Positions 23,535-30,816 of a DNA stretch of 31,120 bases are shown piece by piece; the stretch's first letter is position 1, and every line of letters begins with the position of its first letter. The DNA is from CAIYYO01 sp049299895. GTDB taxonomy: Archaea > Altiarchaeota > Altiarchaeia > IMC4 > QMZM01. Both the position numbers and the translations under genes were made by a program. Below the pieces are notes generated by a model. The model worked only from the letters and a program-made list of their open reading frames with translations, made no database searches and was not told where the DNA came from. The DNA lies in the NCBI GenBank assembly GCA_049299895.1, contig JBAQYF010000018.1, forward strand, positions 1 to 31,120, in the 5' to 3' direction.

Positions 23535-24110
23535 ATGACCAAACTAAAGGGGAGCGAAACGGAAAAAAATCTGTTGAAGGCGTTTGCAGGTGAAAGCCAG
23601 GCAAGGAACAGGTACACATATTTCTCGGGCGTCGCGAAGAAAGAAGGATTCGAGCAGATCGCGGCGATATTCATAGAGACCGCGGACAATGAAAAAGAGC
23701 ACGCGAAGGTATTCTTCAAGTTCCTCGAGGGAGGAGATGTTGAGATAACAGCCTCATATCCCGCGGGAAAGATAGGAACGACCGCAGAGAACCTGCTTGC
23801 CGCGGCCGAAGGGGAAAAGATGGAATATTCTGTCTTGTACCCCGAATTCGAGAAGGTCGCAAGAAAAGAAGGATTCCCTGAGATAGCATCTGAATTCAAA
23901 CAGATAGGCGAAGTGGAAGAACAGCACGAAAAGAGATACCGAAAGCTCCTGGAGAACGTCAAGAAGGGCGAAGTATTCAAGAAGGACGCATCGGTCAAGT
24001 GGAAATGCAGAAACTGCGGCTACGTGCACGTAGGAAAGGAAGCGCCGAAGAAGTGCCCTGCGTGCCAGCACCCCCAGGCGTACTACGAACTCAAAGAGGA
24101 AAACTACTGA
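23535..24110 (+). CDS. rbr: Rubrerythrin
   Basis: This 191-aa non-haem iron protein reduces hydrogen peroxide in anaerobes. The N-terminal ferritin-like domain has the diiron helices FAGESQARNRYTYFSGVAKKE and FIETADNEKEHAKVFFKFL, then EGEKMEYSVLYPEFEKVARKE and FKQIGEVEEQHEKRYRKLL, with the E-x-x-H pairs intact. The C-terminal rubredoxin-like domain binds one Fe through Cys158, Cys161, Cys174 and Cys177 (CRNC ... CPAC). AGGTGA ends 4 nt before the ATG, a strong ribosome site. Its presence points to an anaerobic lifestyle. The neighbouring flavodoxin-fold reductase could be an electron donor partner, which is inference. A T-rich terminator follows. Confidence 0.95.
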   Translation: MTKLKGSETEKNLLKAFAGESQARNRYTYFSGVAKKEGFEQIAAIFIETADNEKEHAKVFFKFLEGGDVEITASYPAGKIGTTAENLLAAAEGEKMEYSVLYPEFEKVARKEGFPEIASEFKQIGEVEEQHEKRYRKLLENVKKGEVFKKDASVKWKCRNCGYVHVGKEAPKKCPACQHPQAYYELKEENY

Positions 24111-24118
24111 TTCCTCGG

Positions 24119-24133
24119 TTTTTTCTTTTTATT
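24119..24133 (+). terminator. T-tract terminator after rubrerythrin
   Basis: TTTTTTCTTTTTATTT starts 8 nt after the rubrerythrin stop and has no hairpin before it, like archaeal oligo-T terminators. It separates hss-reductase-rbr from the decarboxylase gene, which has its own TATA element. Confidence 0.55.
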
Positions 24134-24174
24134 TAAACTGCGCAGCATAACATTTTCTTCCGGTCTTTCAGCCG

Positions 24175-24183
24175 TTAATAAAC
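24175..24183 (+). promoter_or_regulatory. TATA-like element of the ornithine decarboxylase gene
   Basis: TTAATAAAC is centred about 33 nt before the ATG at 24212 and downstream of the rubrerythrin terminator, which suggests independent, near-leaderless transcription. Confidence 0.4.
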
Positions 24184-24211
24184 ACCTTTTTCCTAGTCAT
24201 TTAACACAACA

Positions 24212-25399
24212 ATGGAAGAAATAAAAAAGCAAAAACCCAACGGCGTCCCGCACATAGACGAAGCGCAGAAAAAGCAATTGCAGGACCTCGCAAAGGAGCA
24301 CGGAACGCCTATATTCGTAATAGACCACGAAAAGATCAGGCAGAACTACAAAGAATTCCGCGAGAACCTGCCCGCGGTTCAGGCATACTATGCCGTAAAA
24401 GCCAATACGGATCCTCAGATAATCAAGACCATGTACGACATGGGCGCAAGCTTCGACGTTGCGTCCCTGCCCGAATTCATGATAGTCCACAAGAACATAG
24501 AGGACATGCCGGACAAGGAGCGCCAGGACTGGATATGGGACAAGATAATATACGCAAACACGATAAAACCCATAGACACGCTACAAGAACTCAACAAGTA
24601 TAAACCTTTGGTCACATACGACAACATAGAAGAACTCAAAAAAATAAAGGAATACGCACCGGACGCAGGACTCGTCCTCAGGATAAGAGTCCCGAATACA
24701 GGTTCCATGGTCGAACTATCAAGCAAATTCGGAGCAGACCCGGGAGAAGCGGCTGATCTGATCGTCGAAGCATTCAACATGGAACTAAACGTCGAAGGCC
24801 TAAGCTTCCACGTAGGCAGCCAATGCACGAACTTCGAAAACTACGTGCAGGCGCTCCAACTATCCGCAAACATCATACATGAAGCGGAGACCAGGAGCGG
24901 CCACAAGATAACGATCCTTGACATCGGCGGGGGGTTTCCCGTCAAATACAACAACCAGGTAAAGTCCTTCAAGACCCTTGCAAAAAGGCTCAACACGGAA
25001 TTCAAAAGACTGTTCCCAGAGGGCATACAGATAATCGCCGAACCCGGAAGATTCATGGTGGCAAACGCATGCACCCTTGTCTCAAAGGTCGTGGGAAAAG
25101 CGTTCCGCGACGGAAAACCCTGCTACTACATAAACGACGGAGTATACCACACCTACTCGGGACAGGTCTTCGATCACTGCATATATCCGGTACGCGCATT
25201 CAAGGAAGGAGAGCAACAGATATCGGCGGTATTCGGGCCCACGTGCGACGCGTTCGATACGATCACGCTCTCTGCGGAGCTGCCGGAGCTGGGGATAAAC
25301 GACCTGGTATATTCGGAGAACATCGGGGCGTATTCGATAGCTTCGTCGACTTACTTCAACGGATTCCCGCCTGCAAAGGTCGTGCATATCAATAAGTGA
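24212..25399 (+). CDS. Ornithine decarboxylase, alanine-racemase fold
   Basis: This 395-aa PLP enzyme is of the eukaryotic-type (fold III) ODC family and makes putrescine from ornithine; a lysine/ornithine dual activity is possible. The PLP lysine is Lys63 in AYYAVKANTDP. The glycine-rich phosphate site is ILDIGGGFPVKY. EPGRFMV holds the ring-binding Glu. GPTCDAFD near the C-terminus carries the catalytic Cys345 contributed to the partner active site, which favours ODC over diaminopimelate or carboxynorspermidine decarboxylases. YYINDGVYHTYSG matches the ODC dimer-interface strand. The first 25 residues are extra and charged. With hss it gives a complete ornithine-to-homospermidine route. Most archaea use arginine decarboxylase and agmatine instead, so transfer is plausible. 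Confidence 0.88.
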   Translation: MEEIKKQKPNGVPHIDEAQKKQLQDLAKEHGTPIFVIDHEKIRQNYKEFRENLPAVQAYYAVKANTDPQIIKTMYDMGASFDVASLPEFMIVHKNIEDMPDKERQDWIWDKIIYANTIKPIDTLQELNKYKPLVTYDNIEELKKIKEYAPDAGLVLRIRVPNTGSMVELSSKFGADPGEAADLIVEAFNMELNVEGLSFHVGSQCTNFENYVQALQLSANIIHEAETRSGHKITILDIGGGFPVKYNNQVKSFKTLAKRLNTEFKRLFPEGIQIIAEPGRFMVANACTLVSKVVGKAFRDGKPCYYINDGVYHTYSGQVFDHCIYPVRAFKEGEQQISAVFGPTCDAFDTITLSAELPELGINDLVYSENIGAYSIASSTYFNGFPPAKVVHINK

Positions 25400-25403
25400 T
25401 TTC

Positions 25404-25583
25404 CTAATACCTGTCTTTCCCTGCCTTCTTCTTTCTTTGTTCTATTTCTCCTTTGGTTAGATCGGTCACGGGAACGCCTTCCCCGGCGAGTATGTCCTGC
25501 GCTCCGTAGTAATCCGTTCCAAGGAGTTCGGCTGCTTCACGCAGGGTTATCTTTTTGTTTTTGTACGAGCATACAGCATCCAT
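25404..25583 (-). CDS. Small helix-turn-helix protein, UPF0175-like
   Basis: This 59-aa protein has the segment ITLREAAELLGTDYYGAQDI followed by LAGEGVPVTDLT (about residues 12-43), the short helix-turn-helix seen in UPF0175-type small archaeal proteins that are often antitoxins. A basic tail ends KKKAGKDRY. A minus-strand TATA element at 25605-25619 lies about 28 nt before the ATG, so the gene looks leaderless and real. No PIN-domain or other toxin gene is adjacent, so an antitoxin role is only a possibility. It converges on the decarboxylase with a 4-nt gap. Confidence 0.6.
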   Translation of the reverse strand: MDAVCSYKNKKITLREAAELLGTDYYGAQDILAGEGVPVTDLTKGEIEQRKKKAGKDRY

Positions 25584-25604
25584 ATTATACCTTCAAGTAA
25601 ACAG

Positions 25605-25619
25605 ATATTTATAATTATA
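25605..25619 (-). promoter_or_regulatory. TATA box of the small HTH gene
   Basis: TATAATTATAAATAT on the minus strand is centred about 29 nt before the ATG at 25583. Confidence 0.5.
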
Positions 25620-25722
25620 GAGATCTAAGAGAAAAAAAAGTGTTCCGGGGATTATAAAAGGACTAGCCTTGTGTTTTATCCCCAGATGTTTAATATGAAA
25701 TAATCGGGGGTGTAGAACATAA

Positions 25723-25878
25723 ATGAAAAACGTAGAAACTGTAGAGACAAATGAACGCGAAAAGACAATAAAAGAAGCAAAGAAGAAGCGTTCTAAAGAC
25801 GAGAAACTTAGAAGAGGCTGGCTTAATAGCAGCAAAACTCTTCAGAAGCCGGAAAAAGGAGGACGCTTTGAAGGTTGA
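25723..25878 (+). CDS. Small basic protein of unknown function, 51 aa
   Basis: The product opens MKNVETVETNEREKTIKEA and is highly charged, with a basic middle (KKKRSKDEKLRRGW) and end. It looks like a helical, possibly nucleic-acid-binding peptide, without a recognised family. GGGGGTG lies about 8 nt before the ATG, and a TATA-like GTTTAATATG sits near 25688. A gene on the opposite strand (25593-25835) was considered less likely. Support is moderate at best. Confidence 0.4.
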   Translation: MKNVETVETNEREKTIKEAKKKRSKDEKLRRGWLNSSKTLQKPEKGGRFEG

Positions 25879-26005
25879 TGCAAAAAAACAGTCTTTTTTC
25901 GGCCAAAGCCCTGCCGGGGATAGTCCCAGGCATATAAGCGTATCTTTTAAACATGAAAATTTTTATACACAACGTAGAACCTTAAACTATAAACGAGGTA
26001 GAAAA

Positions 26006-26218
26006 ATGTGTTGCCCCAAATGCATAGAATATATCAATTGCCCTGAAGTAAAAGAGTACGGCGAAAGCAATACCGATTGCTGCGAAGACTGCGAATGCTA
26101 TCAGTGCAAGAGCCATCCAAAACACGTCGGAGAAGATAACATCCAAAAAGTGATGCAGCAGACGAAGCATGACGGCAGGAAAATAAGGCCTAATCCGATA
26201 TTCCGAAGAGGAGGGTAA
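26006..26218 (+). CDS. Small Cys-rich protein, probable metal binder, 70 aa
   Basis: The first 34 residues contain nine Cys (2, 3, 6, 12, 25, 26, 29, 31, 34), in MCCPKCIEYINC and DCCEDCECYQC, followed by a basic, Cys-free tail. It probably binds Zn or an Fe-S cluster in the cytoplasm, as no signal peptide is present. The open frame extends upstream to a TTG at 25868. The ATG at 26006 is preferred because GAGGT (25995-25999) lies 6 nt before it and the TATA box TTTTATAC (25961-25968) would start transcription near 25991. No family is named. Confidence 0.62.
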   Translation: MCCPKCIEYINCPEVKEYGESNTDCCEDCECYQCKSHPKHVGEDNIQKVMQQTKHDGRKIRPNPIFRRGG

Positions 26219-26288
26219 AAACTATAGGGGATACAATGAGAAGTTATCAGGCCAAGCTATCGAATAGAATCTTGAAATATACGTAGAA

Positions 26289-26361
26289 AGCCTCTGACGA
26301 GATTTGAACTCGTGACCTCTGCCTTACCAAGGCAGCGCTCCACCGGCTGAGCTACAGAGGC
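26289..26361 (-). tRNA. tRNA-Thr (anticodon GGT)
   Basis: A full cloverleaf is present on the minus strand: acceptor GCCTCTG pairs with CAGAGGC; D-arm GCTC...GAGC; anticodon stem CTGCC/GGCAG with loop TTGGTAA, anticodon GGT; T-arm ACGAG TTCAAAT CTCGT. The discriminator base at 26289 is U, usual for archaeal threonine tRNAs. CCA is not encoded and there is no intron. 73 nt with discriminator. Confidence 0.96.
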
Positions 26362-26407
26362 ATATGTTTGTTTTATTGTTGAAGTTATTATTTCTGTCTA
26401 TGGCTTT

Positions 26408-27307
26408 TTAAATCAGGGCCGATAATAGTTCTCCCGAGAAGAACGCAACTATCGACATTCCCATCCCCGCTATCATCGCTCTCTGGCTCAGGGAGGGATG
26501 CATCCGCAGCGAGGATATGAACATTGCGTCCGCGATCAGTATGAATACCCCGTAGAAGAAGAGGTTGAATCTTTCCGGGGCAAAGCCCGGGTAGAAAGGA
26601 GCGAGTGATAGGATCATCGCGATGAATATGAAGGTCTTTGATACTTCGAGCGCTTTTTCTACTCCGAGGCGTATCGGGAGCGTGATTGCGTATTTCTTTC
26701 TGTCTCCTTCTATGTCTTCTATGTCTTTCATGATCTCACGGGAGAGGGTTGCGAAGAACGCGCATGCCGACAGCAGCGCAACCATCTGGAATTTGCCCAT
26801 CTCTAGGAAATCCGTTCCGGTCTGGTTCGCGAATGCGCCGTATACGAATATGGATGCGACAAGGTAGCTTACGATCATGTTCGAGAGGAGGTACATCTTC
26901 TTGGAGTATTTGCCGTATGTGAGGAGCACTGCGACGTTGGAAAGAGCTATCAGAAAGCAGTATATGTTGACGTACTTGGACATTCCCAGGCCGATGGCGA
27001 AAAGAGCCATAGATAGCATCATTGCGTCGCTCTTGCTTATCTTGTTGCTGGGAAGCGCGCGGTGGGGCCTGTTTATCCGGTCTATCTCGTAGTCGAAGTA
27101 GTCGTTTATTATGTTGCCAGCGCCGGTTATTATGAATGCGGCAAGGCCTGCCATTATGACTTTTATCGTGAATACCTGGCCGAAGTCTATGAAGGATGCG
27201 CCGAGAAGCACCGCGATAAAGGTCATGCTGCAGTTCCTGACCCGGATAAGGTCCAGGAAGAGCTGGATCTTTGCTGTAATCCTGTCTAGGACTTTTTCTT
27301 TTTTCAC
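26408..27307 (-). CDS. UbiA-family prenyltransferase, probable DGGGP synthase
   Basis: This 299-aa membrane enzyme probably adds the second geranylgeranyl chain to geranylgeranylglyceryl phosphate, making the archaeal ether-lipid core. Both Asp-rich Mg-diphosphate motifs are present: NDYFDYEID (Asn68-Asp76) and DIEDIEGD (Asp195-Asp202). About eight membrane segments alternate with short loops. The opening LFLDLIRVRNCSMTFIAVLLGA and the RPHRALPSNKIS loop resemble archaeal DGGGP synthases rather than menaquinone or haem prenyltransferases. The start is a GTG (27305-27307). The wHTH gene ends 32 nt upstream on the same strand, so they may share a transcript. Confidence 0.88.
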   Translation of the reverse strand: MKKEKVLDRITAKIQLFLDLIRVRNCSMTFIAVLLGASFIDFGQVFTIKVIMAGLAAFIITGAGNIINDYFDYEIDRINRPHRALPSNKISKSDAMMLSMALFAIGLGMSKYVNIYCFLIALSNVAVLLTYGKYSKKMYLLSNMIVSYLVASIFVYGAFANQTGTDFLEMGKFQMVALLSACAFFATLSREIMKDIEDIEGDRKKYAITLPIRLGVEKALEVSKTFIFIAMILSLAPFYPGFAPERFNLFFYGVFILIADAMFISSLRMHPSLSQRAMIAGMGMSIVAFFSGELLSALI

Positions 27308-27339
27308 TTTATATAGGAGTATATTAGGTCATCCATAGA

Positions 27340-27720
27340 TTAATAATCCTTCGAATAGTCCTGCCATACCCGGCCCATTTCCAGCAAGGCGGTCGAGAAG
27401 AGGCATGATATTTTCAGCTCATGCCGTTTACGGGTTTTATTGTAAGCTTTTTCTATCATCCCTGCTTTGCGCAGCCTTTTTAACATGTTCGAATACTGGC
27501 TCTGGGACAGGCCGGTTCGCTTGCAGTAATTGTCCCATCCGTCGGAGGTATAAGGCGAATCAGTCCTCTGCCATTCTTTTATGTGAGAAAGGAAGTTTAC
27601 GGCATGTTCCGCAAGCTCGGGCTCCTTCCAGAAAAGCGCCTCCAGGAGATTATTTAAGTTCTTCGGAGGATCTTCCGGGACAATGCTTATTTTAGCCGGG
27701 CTTTTGACTGAAGCAGGCAT
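27340..27720 (-). CDS. Winged-helix transcriptional regulator
   Basis: This 126-aa protein carries a MarR/ArsR-like winged helix: DGWDNYCKRTGLSQSQYSNMLKRLRKAGMIEKAYNKTRKRHELKIS (about residues 60-104), with helix 3 at SQSQYSNMLKRLR. N-terminal helices (NNLLEALFWKEPELAEHAVNFLSHIKEW) and a C-terminal helix may form a dimer interface. There is no ligand domain. It sits between trm1 and the prenyltransferase on the same strand. Control of the prenyltransferase gene is possible but unproved. AT-rich promoter elements (ATATATTTATATT) lie immediately before the ATG, and a second TATA-like sequence near 27747-27757 fits a leaderless start. Confidence 0.75.
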   Translation of the reverse strand: MPASVKSPAKISIVPEDPPKNLNNLLEALFWKEPELAEHAVNFLSHIKEWQRTDSPYTSDGWDNYCKRTGLSQSQYSNMLKRLRKAGMIEKAYNKTRKRHELKISCLFSTALLEMGRVWQDYSKDY

Positions 27721-27776
27721 AATATAAATATATTATTGCAAATGACTTAAAATAACAGTAAGATATTAAAAGAGCA

Positions 27777-28895
27777 CTATTTTACATCACTTGCAATAAC
27801 TTCAGAAACCACAGCTAGCGGGGCATCGATCCTCAGGCCGGTTCCGCAGAAATGCGTCCGCACAGCCCGGTAGCCCATGCACTCGTATGATCCGATCAAT
27901 TCTTCCATCGAGAGAGGCTGCACGCCCACGCTCCGTGCGACCTTATGGACGTCGTAATAAGGAAGGCTCACCGCCTGCTCCATTTCAATTGTCTTTGCGA
28001 GGGCCAATGCTTCTTTTCCCATCCCGTAATTTCCCTCCGAGAACTCATTTTGGAGCTTCCGGCAGAAATCAGGCTCGGCAAATCTCCCGGTCCAGATGGG
28101 GCCGCTGTTGTGCAGTTTAGAACCGCAGACGCATGTTGCGGAAAGGTTTGCGAGTTTCTCATATCCCCGGTAGCGGCAGGAAAAACAGTGCTGCAGGTAC
28201 CCGACGTTCTTCAGGGTCTCGGTAGCGGCACCTGGACCGCGTTTCGTCTTCATGTAGGTCTTGAAATAATGATGAGTGCAATGGGAAAACTGCGGGGTTA
28301 CGCCCTTCTCATGCCGGACGGCGATCGACGCGACAAAGCCGATCAATATGCGCAGGCCCAGTTCATTGTAGTAATCCGTGCGCAGGGGATTGGATGCGTA
28401 TTTCTTCACGCAGGCACGGGGGGACGAACCGCACAAAGCCGCAGTATCCGTGGCTGTGACGCCCAGTATGCCTCCCGTATCCACCGCACGGACAGCGGAA
28501 TCCATACAGCGCACGGGCGTCCCGAAGGGATCGATGTCGATAAAGTCAAAACGCCTGTCCGCAAGCACCCTGTTCGCGTCAAGGCATGTGACCTCGACTG
28601 TGAGGTTGTTTAGTTCCGCGTTCTTTTTTATGAGTTCGACCGCGTCGGGATTTATGTCATTCATAAGCACCGGGACGCCGACCTCGTTTGCCACCCTGAT
28701 GCCCCTTGCCCCGGTGCCAGCGAGTAGGTCGCAGAATGCGCCCGGCTTTGCAATGGATGCGACGGCGACCGATATGTCCCGGTTAAGCTCCATCACCGGG
28801 TTGAAGAAGACAGGGTCCTTTTTCGTCAGATCGCCCTCTATGGGCACGAGGAGACGCGTGCGGCCTTCGATGACTTCTTTGAGGGGAATGTCCAT
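27777..28895 (-). CDS. trm1: tRNA (guanine(26)-N2)-dimethyltransferase Trm1
   Basis: This 372-aa SAM-dependent enzyme makes m2,2G at position 26 of tRNA. The SAM site is CDLLAGTGARGIRVANEVG (from about residue 53). The catalytic DPFGTP lies in FIDIDPFGTPVRCMDSAVRA. PRACVKKYASNPLRTDYYNELGLRILIG is a conserved Trm1 stretch. The zinc site has Cys237 and Cys240 (CFSCRYRG) and CVCG shortly after. The length is standard for archaeal Trm1. It is divergent from ubiX; a single symmetric TATA element (28921-28931) is placed about 31 nt before this ATG. Confidence 0.94.
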   Translation of the reverse strand: MDIPLKEVIEGRTRLLVPIEGDLTKKDPVFFNPVMELNRDISVAVASIAKPGAFCDLLAGTGARGIRVANEVGVPVLMNDINPDAVELIKKNAELNNLTVEVTCLDANRVLADRRFDFIDIDPFGTPVRCMDSAVRAVDTGGILGVTATDTAALCGSSPRACVKKYASNPLRTDYYNELGLRILIGFVASIAVRHEKGVTPQFSHCTHHYFKTYMKTKRGPGAATETLKNVGYLQHCFSCRYRGYEKLANLSATCVCGSKLHNSGPIWTGRFAEPDFCRKLQNEFSEGNYGMGKEALALAKTIEMEQAVSLPYYDVHKVARSVGVQPLSMEELIGSYECMGYRAVRTHFCGTGLRIDAPLAVVSEVIASDVK

Positions 28896-28920
28896 TTTTC
28901 AGTTTTTTGCTTCCGGAGTA

Positions 28921-28931
28921 GAATATATAAT
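28921..28931. promoter_or_regulatory. Shared symmetric TATA element between trm1 and ubiX
   Basis: GAATATATAAT lies about 31 nt from the trm1 ATG (28895) and 36 nt from the ubiX ATG (28962). It is suitably placed for both divergent genes, leaderless for trm1 and with a short leader including AGGTG for ubiX. Confidence 0.45.
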
Positions 28932-28961
28932 GGGTTCCAATAAATTTAACAGGTGCCATAA

Positions 28962-29531
28962 ATGAAAATCGTCGTCGCCATCTCCGGCGCATCAGGGGTC
29001 GTTCTGGGAAAAAGATTGGTCGAAGTCCTAAAGTCCAGGGAGAATAAGGGCAAATACGAGGTGCATCTCATCATCTCGGAAGCTGCAAAAGAGATAGCAG
29101 GCTTCGAGGAAACGGACCTGTCGACGGCCCGCAAGGCCGCAGACTACTCGTATGACGAGGACGACCTTGAGGCGGGGATAGCAAGTTCCTCCTACGGGGT
29201 GGACGCGATGGTCGTCCTGCCCTGCTCGATGAAGACACTCTCTGCCATAGCGAACGGCTTTTGCGACAATCTCATAAACCGGGCGGCTGAGAACATGCTC
29301 AAAATGGGCCGGCTTCTTGTCGTCTCCCCGAGGGACACGCCGCTCTCGCTCGCGGCATTAAACAACATGGCAAAATTAAGAGACGAAGGCGCGCTTATCG
29401 TCCCGCCGGTGATGGCTTACTATTATAAGCCAAAAACAGTAGACGACGTAACGGACTTTTTCGTCGGGAAAGTCCTCGACTGCCTCAGAATAGAGCACGA
29501 TTTGTACAACAAATGGAGCGGAGAAAAATGA
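28962..29531 (+). CDS. ubiX: UbiX-family flavin prenyltransferase
   Basis: This 189-aa enzyme makes prenylated FMN, the cofactor of UbiD decarboxylases. The N-terminal flavoprotein fold is VVAISGASGVVLGKRLVEVL. VVLPCSMKTLSAIANGFCDNLINRAAENMLK and RLLVVSPRDTPLSLAALNNMAKL are the family signatures; the latter ends in the prenyl-binding region (VPPVMAYYYKPKTVDDVTDFFVGKVLD). The length is normal. AGGTG lies 7 nt before the ATG. The ubiD ATG overlaps its stop (ATGA), so the maturase and its client are translationally coupled. Confidence 0.93.
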   Translation: MKIVVAISGASGVVLGKRLVEVLKSRENKGKYEVHLIISEAAKEIAGFEETDLSTARKAADYSYDEDDLEAGIASSSYGVDAMVVLPCSMKTLSAIANGFCDNLINRAAENMLKMGRLLVVSPRDTPLSLAALNNMAKLRDEGALIVPPVMAYYYKPKTVDDVTDFFVGKVLDCLRIEHDLYNKWSGEK

Positions 29532-30799
29532 GCAGCCTGCGCGATTTCCTGGATCTACTAAAGAAGGATGGATCACTCGAAACAGTAAAGAGACCCGTCG
29601 ACACGTACCTGGAAGCGGCCCGCATCCTGAATGCGAACGACGGAAAGACTATGCTATTCAAGAAAGTCAAAGGCTCGGACTACAGGATCGTGGGCGGAGT
29701 ATGCGGCTCCCGAGGGAATTTTGCAAAAGCCTTCGGGATAGAGGAGGGCGCAAACCTGCTCGAATACATCGCCGGGGCAATAGACGACCCGAAAGAGCCC
29801 GCCAAAGCTGCGAAAGGCGCATGCCAGGAGGTCGTAGAAAAAACAGTAGACCTCGAAAAGATCCCCATACTCACGCATTCAAGCAAAGAACGGCCTTACA
29901 TAACGTCCGGAGTATACGTGTCCGGCGACAGGGATTACGGCCTGAACATGAGTTACCACCGCACAGCGCGCCTGGGCAAGACCTCCATGGTAGCGAGGAT
30001 ATGCCAGCGCGACCTCTACAAATACCTGGAAAGAGCAGGAGGGGAAATGCCTGTTGCAATATGCATCGGCCTGCATCCCGCGATCCTCCTTGCGGCGGCG
30101 GTATCCGTTCCGACGGGCACAAGCGAACTAGCTATCGCAAACAGGATGGATGCCTTCAAAGTCGTGAAATGCAAGACAAACGACCTCGTCGTGCCGGCAG
30201 AAGCTGAGATAGTCCTCGAAGGAAGGATCACACGAGAGCGCACCGAAGAGGGCCCGTTCATCGACATAACCGGGACGTTCGACGTCGTGAGAAAAGAGCC
30301 CGTGATAGAGATCGACTGCATAACGCACAGGAAGGATCCGATATACCACGGCCTTGTTTCTTCGGGAAGCGAGCACAAGTACCTGATGGGGATGCCCAGG
30401 GAACCGGTTATCTACCGCGAAGTGAACAAAGTCTGCAGATGCACGGACGTCGTACTGACGGAAGGCGGATGCAGGTGGTTCGACGGCGTCGTGAAGATCG
30501 ACAAGAAGAACCCGGAAGATGGGAAAAAGGCGATAGACGCCGCATTCAAGGGACATGCGAGCATGAAGAACGTCGTTGTCGTGGATGAAGATATTAACAT
30601 ACAGGATATTAACGAAGTGGAATGGGCTATTGCGACCAGGAGCCAGGCGGCAAAGGACTATATCGTCAAAAGAGAGAAGGGAAGCAGTTTGGACGCATCC
30701 GCTGAGGACGATCGTACCACAAGCAAGGTTGGGATAGATGCTACTATTCCGTGGGGTAAGCCTAAGGACAAGTTTTTGAAGGGGAAGATAGGGGAATGA
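29528..30799 (+). CDS. ubiD: UbiD-family decarboxylase, probable anhydromevalonate-phosphate decarboxylase
   Basis: This 423-aa prenyl-FMN-dependent decarboxylase has SLRDFLDLLKKDGSLETVKRPVD at the N-terminus, GLHPAILLAAAVSVPTGTSELAIAN in the middle and the catalytic-region ITRERTEEGPFIDITGTFD. SGSEHKYLMGMPREPVIYREV is the UbiD domain-2 signature. The archaeal mevalonate pathway uses such a UbiD homologue, with UbiX, to decarboxylate trans-anhydromevalonate phosphate to isopentenyl phosphate. This length and an archaeal host with a DGGGP synthase nearby make that role likely; an aromatic-acid decarboxylase is the alternative. The ATG at 29528 overlaps the ubiX stop by ATGA; an in-frame ATG at 29513 would add five residues. 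Confidence 0.88.
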   Translation: MSSLRDFLDLLKKDGSLETVKRPVDTYLEAARILNANDGKTMLFKKVKGSDYRIVGGVCGSRGNFAKAFGIEEGANLLEYIAGAIDDPKEPAKAAKGACQEVVEKTVDLEKIPILTHSSKERPYITSGVYVSGDRDYGLNMSYHRTARLGKTSMVARICQRDLYKYLERAGGEMPVAICIGLHPAILLAAAVSVPTGTSELAIANRMDAFKVVKCKTNDLVVPAEAEIVLEGRITRERTEEGPFIDITGTFDVVRKEPVIEIDCITHRKDPIYHGLVSSGSEHKYLMGMPREPVIYREVNKVCRCTDVVLTEGGCRWFDGVVKIDKKNPEDGKKAIDAAFKGHASMKNVVVVDEDINIQDINEVEWAIATRSQAAKDYIVKREKGSSLDASAEDDRTTSKVGIDATIPWGKPKDKFLKGKIGE

Positions 30800-30816
30800 A
30801 AGTTGAGTGAGGTTCT

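Noticed and set aside
25643..25675. Possible hairpin GGGGATTATAAAA...TTTTATCCCC
   Set aside because: The pairing is imperfect with a long loop and lacks a terminator or riboswitch context.
26236..26286. 16-codon ORF (MRSYQAKLSNRILKYT) next to tRNA-Thr
   Set aside because: Too short to support; it could be a truncated gene start, but nothing continues it in any frame.
27945..28613. 222-aa plus-strand frame opposite trm1
   Set aside because: Shadow of trm1; no start signal and no family resemblance.
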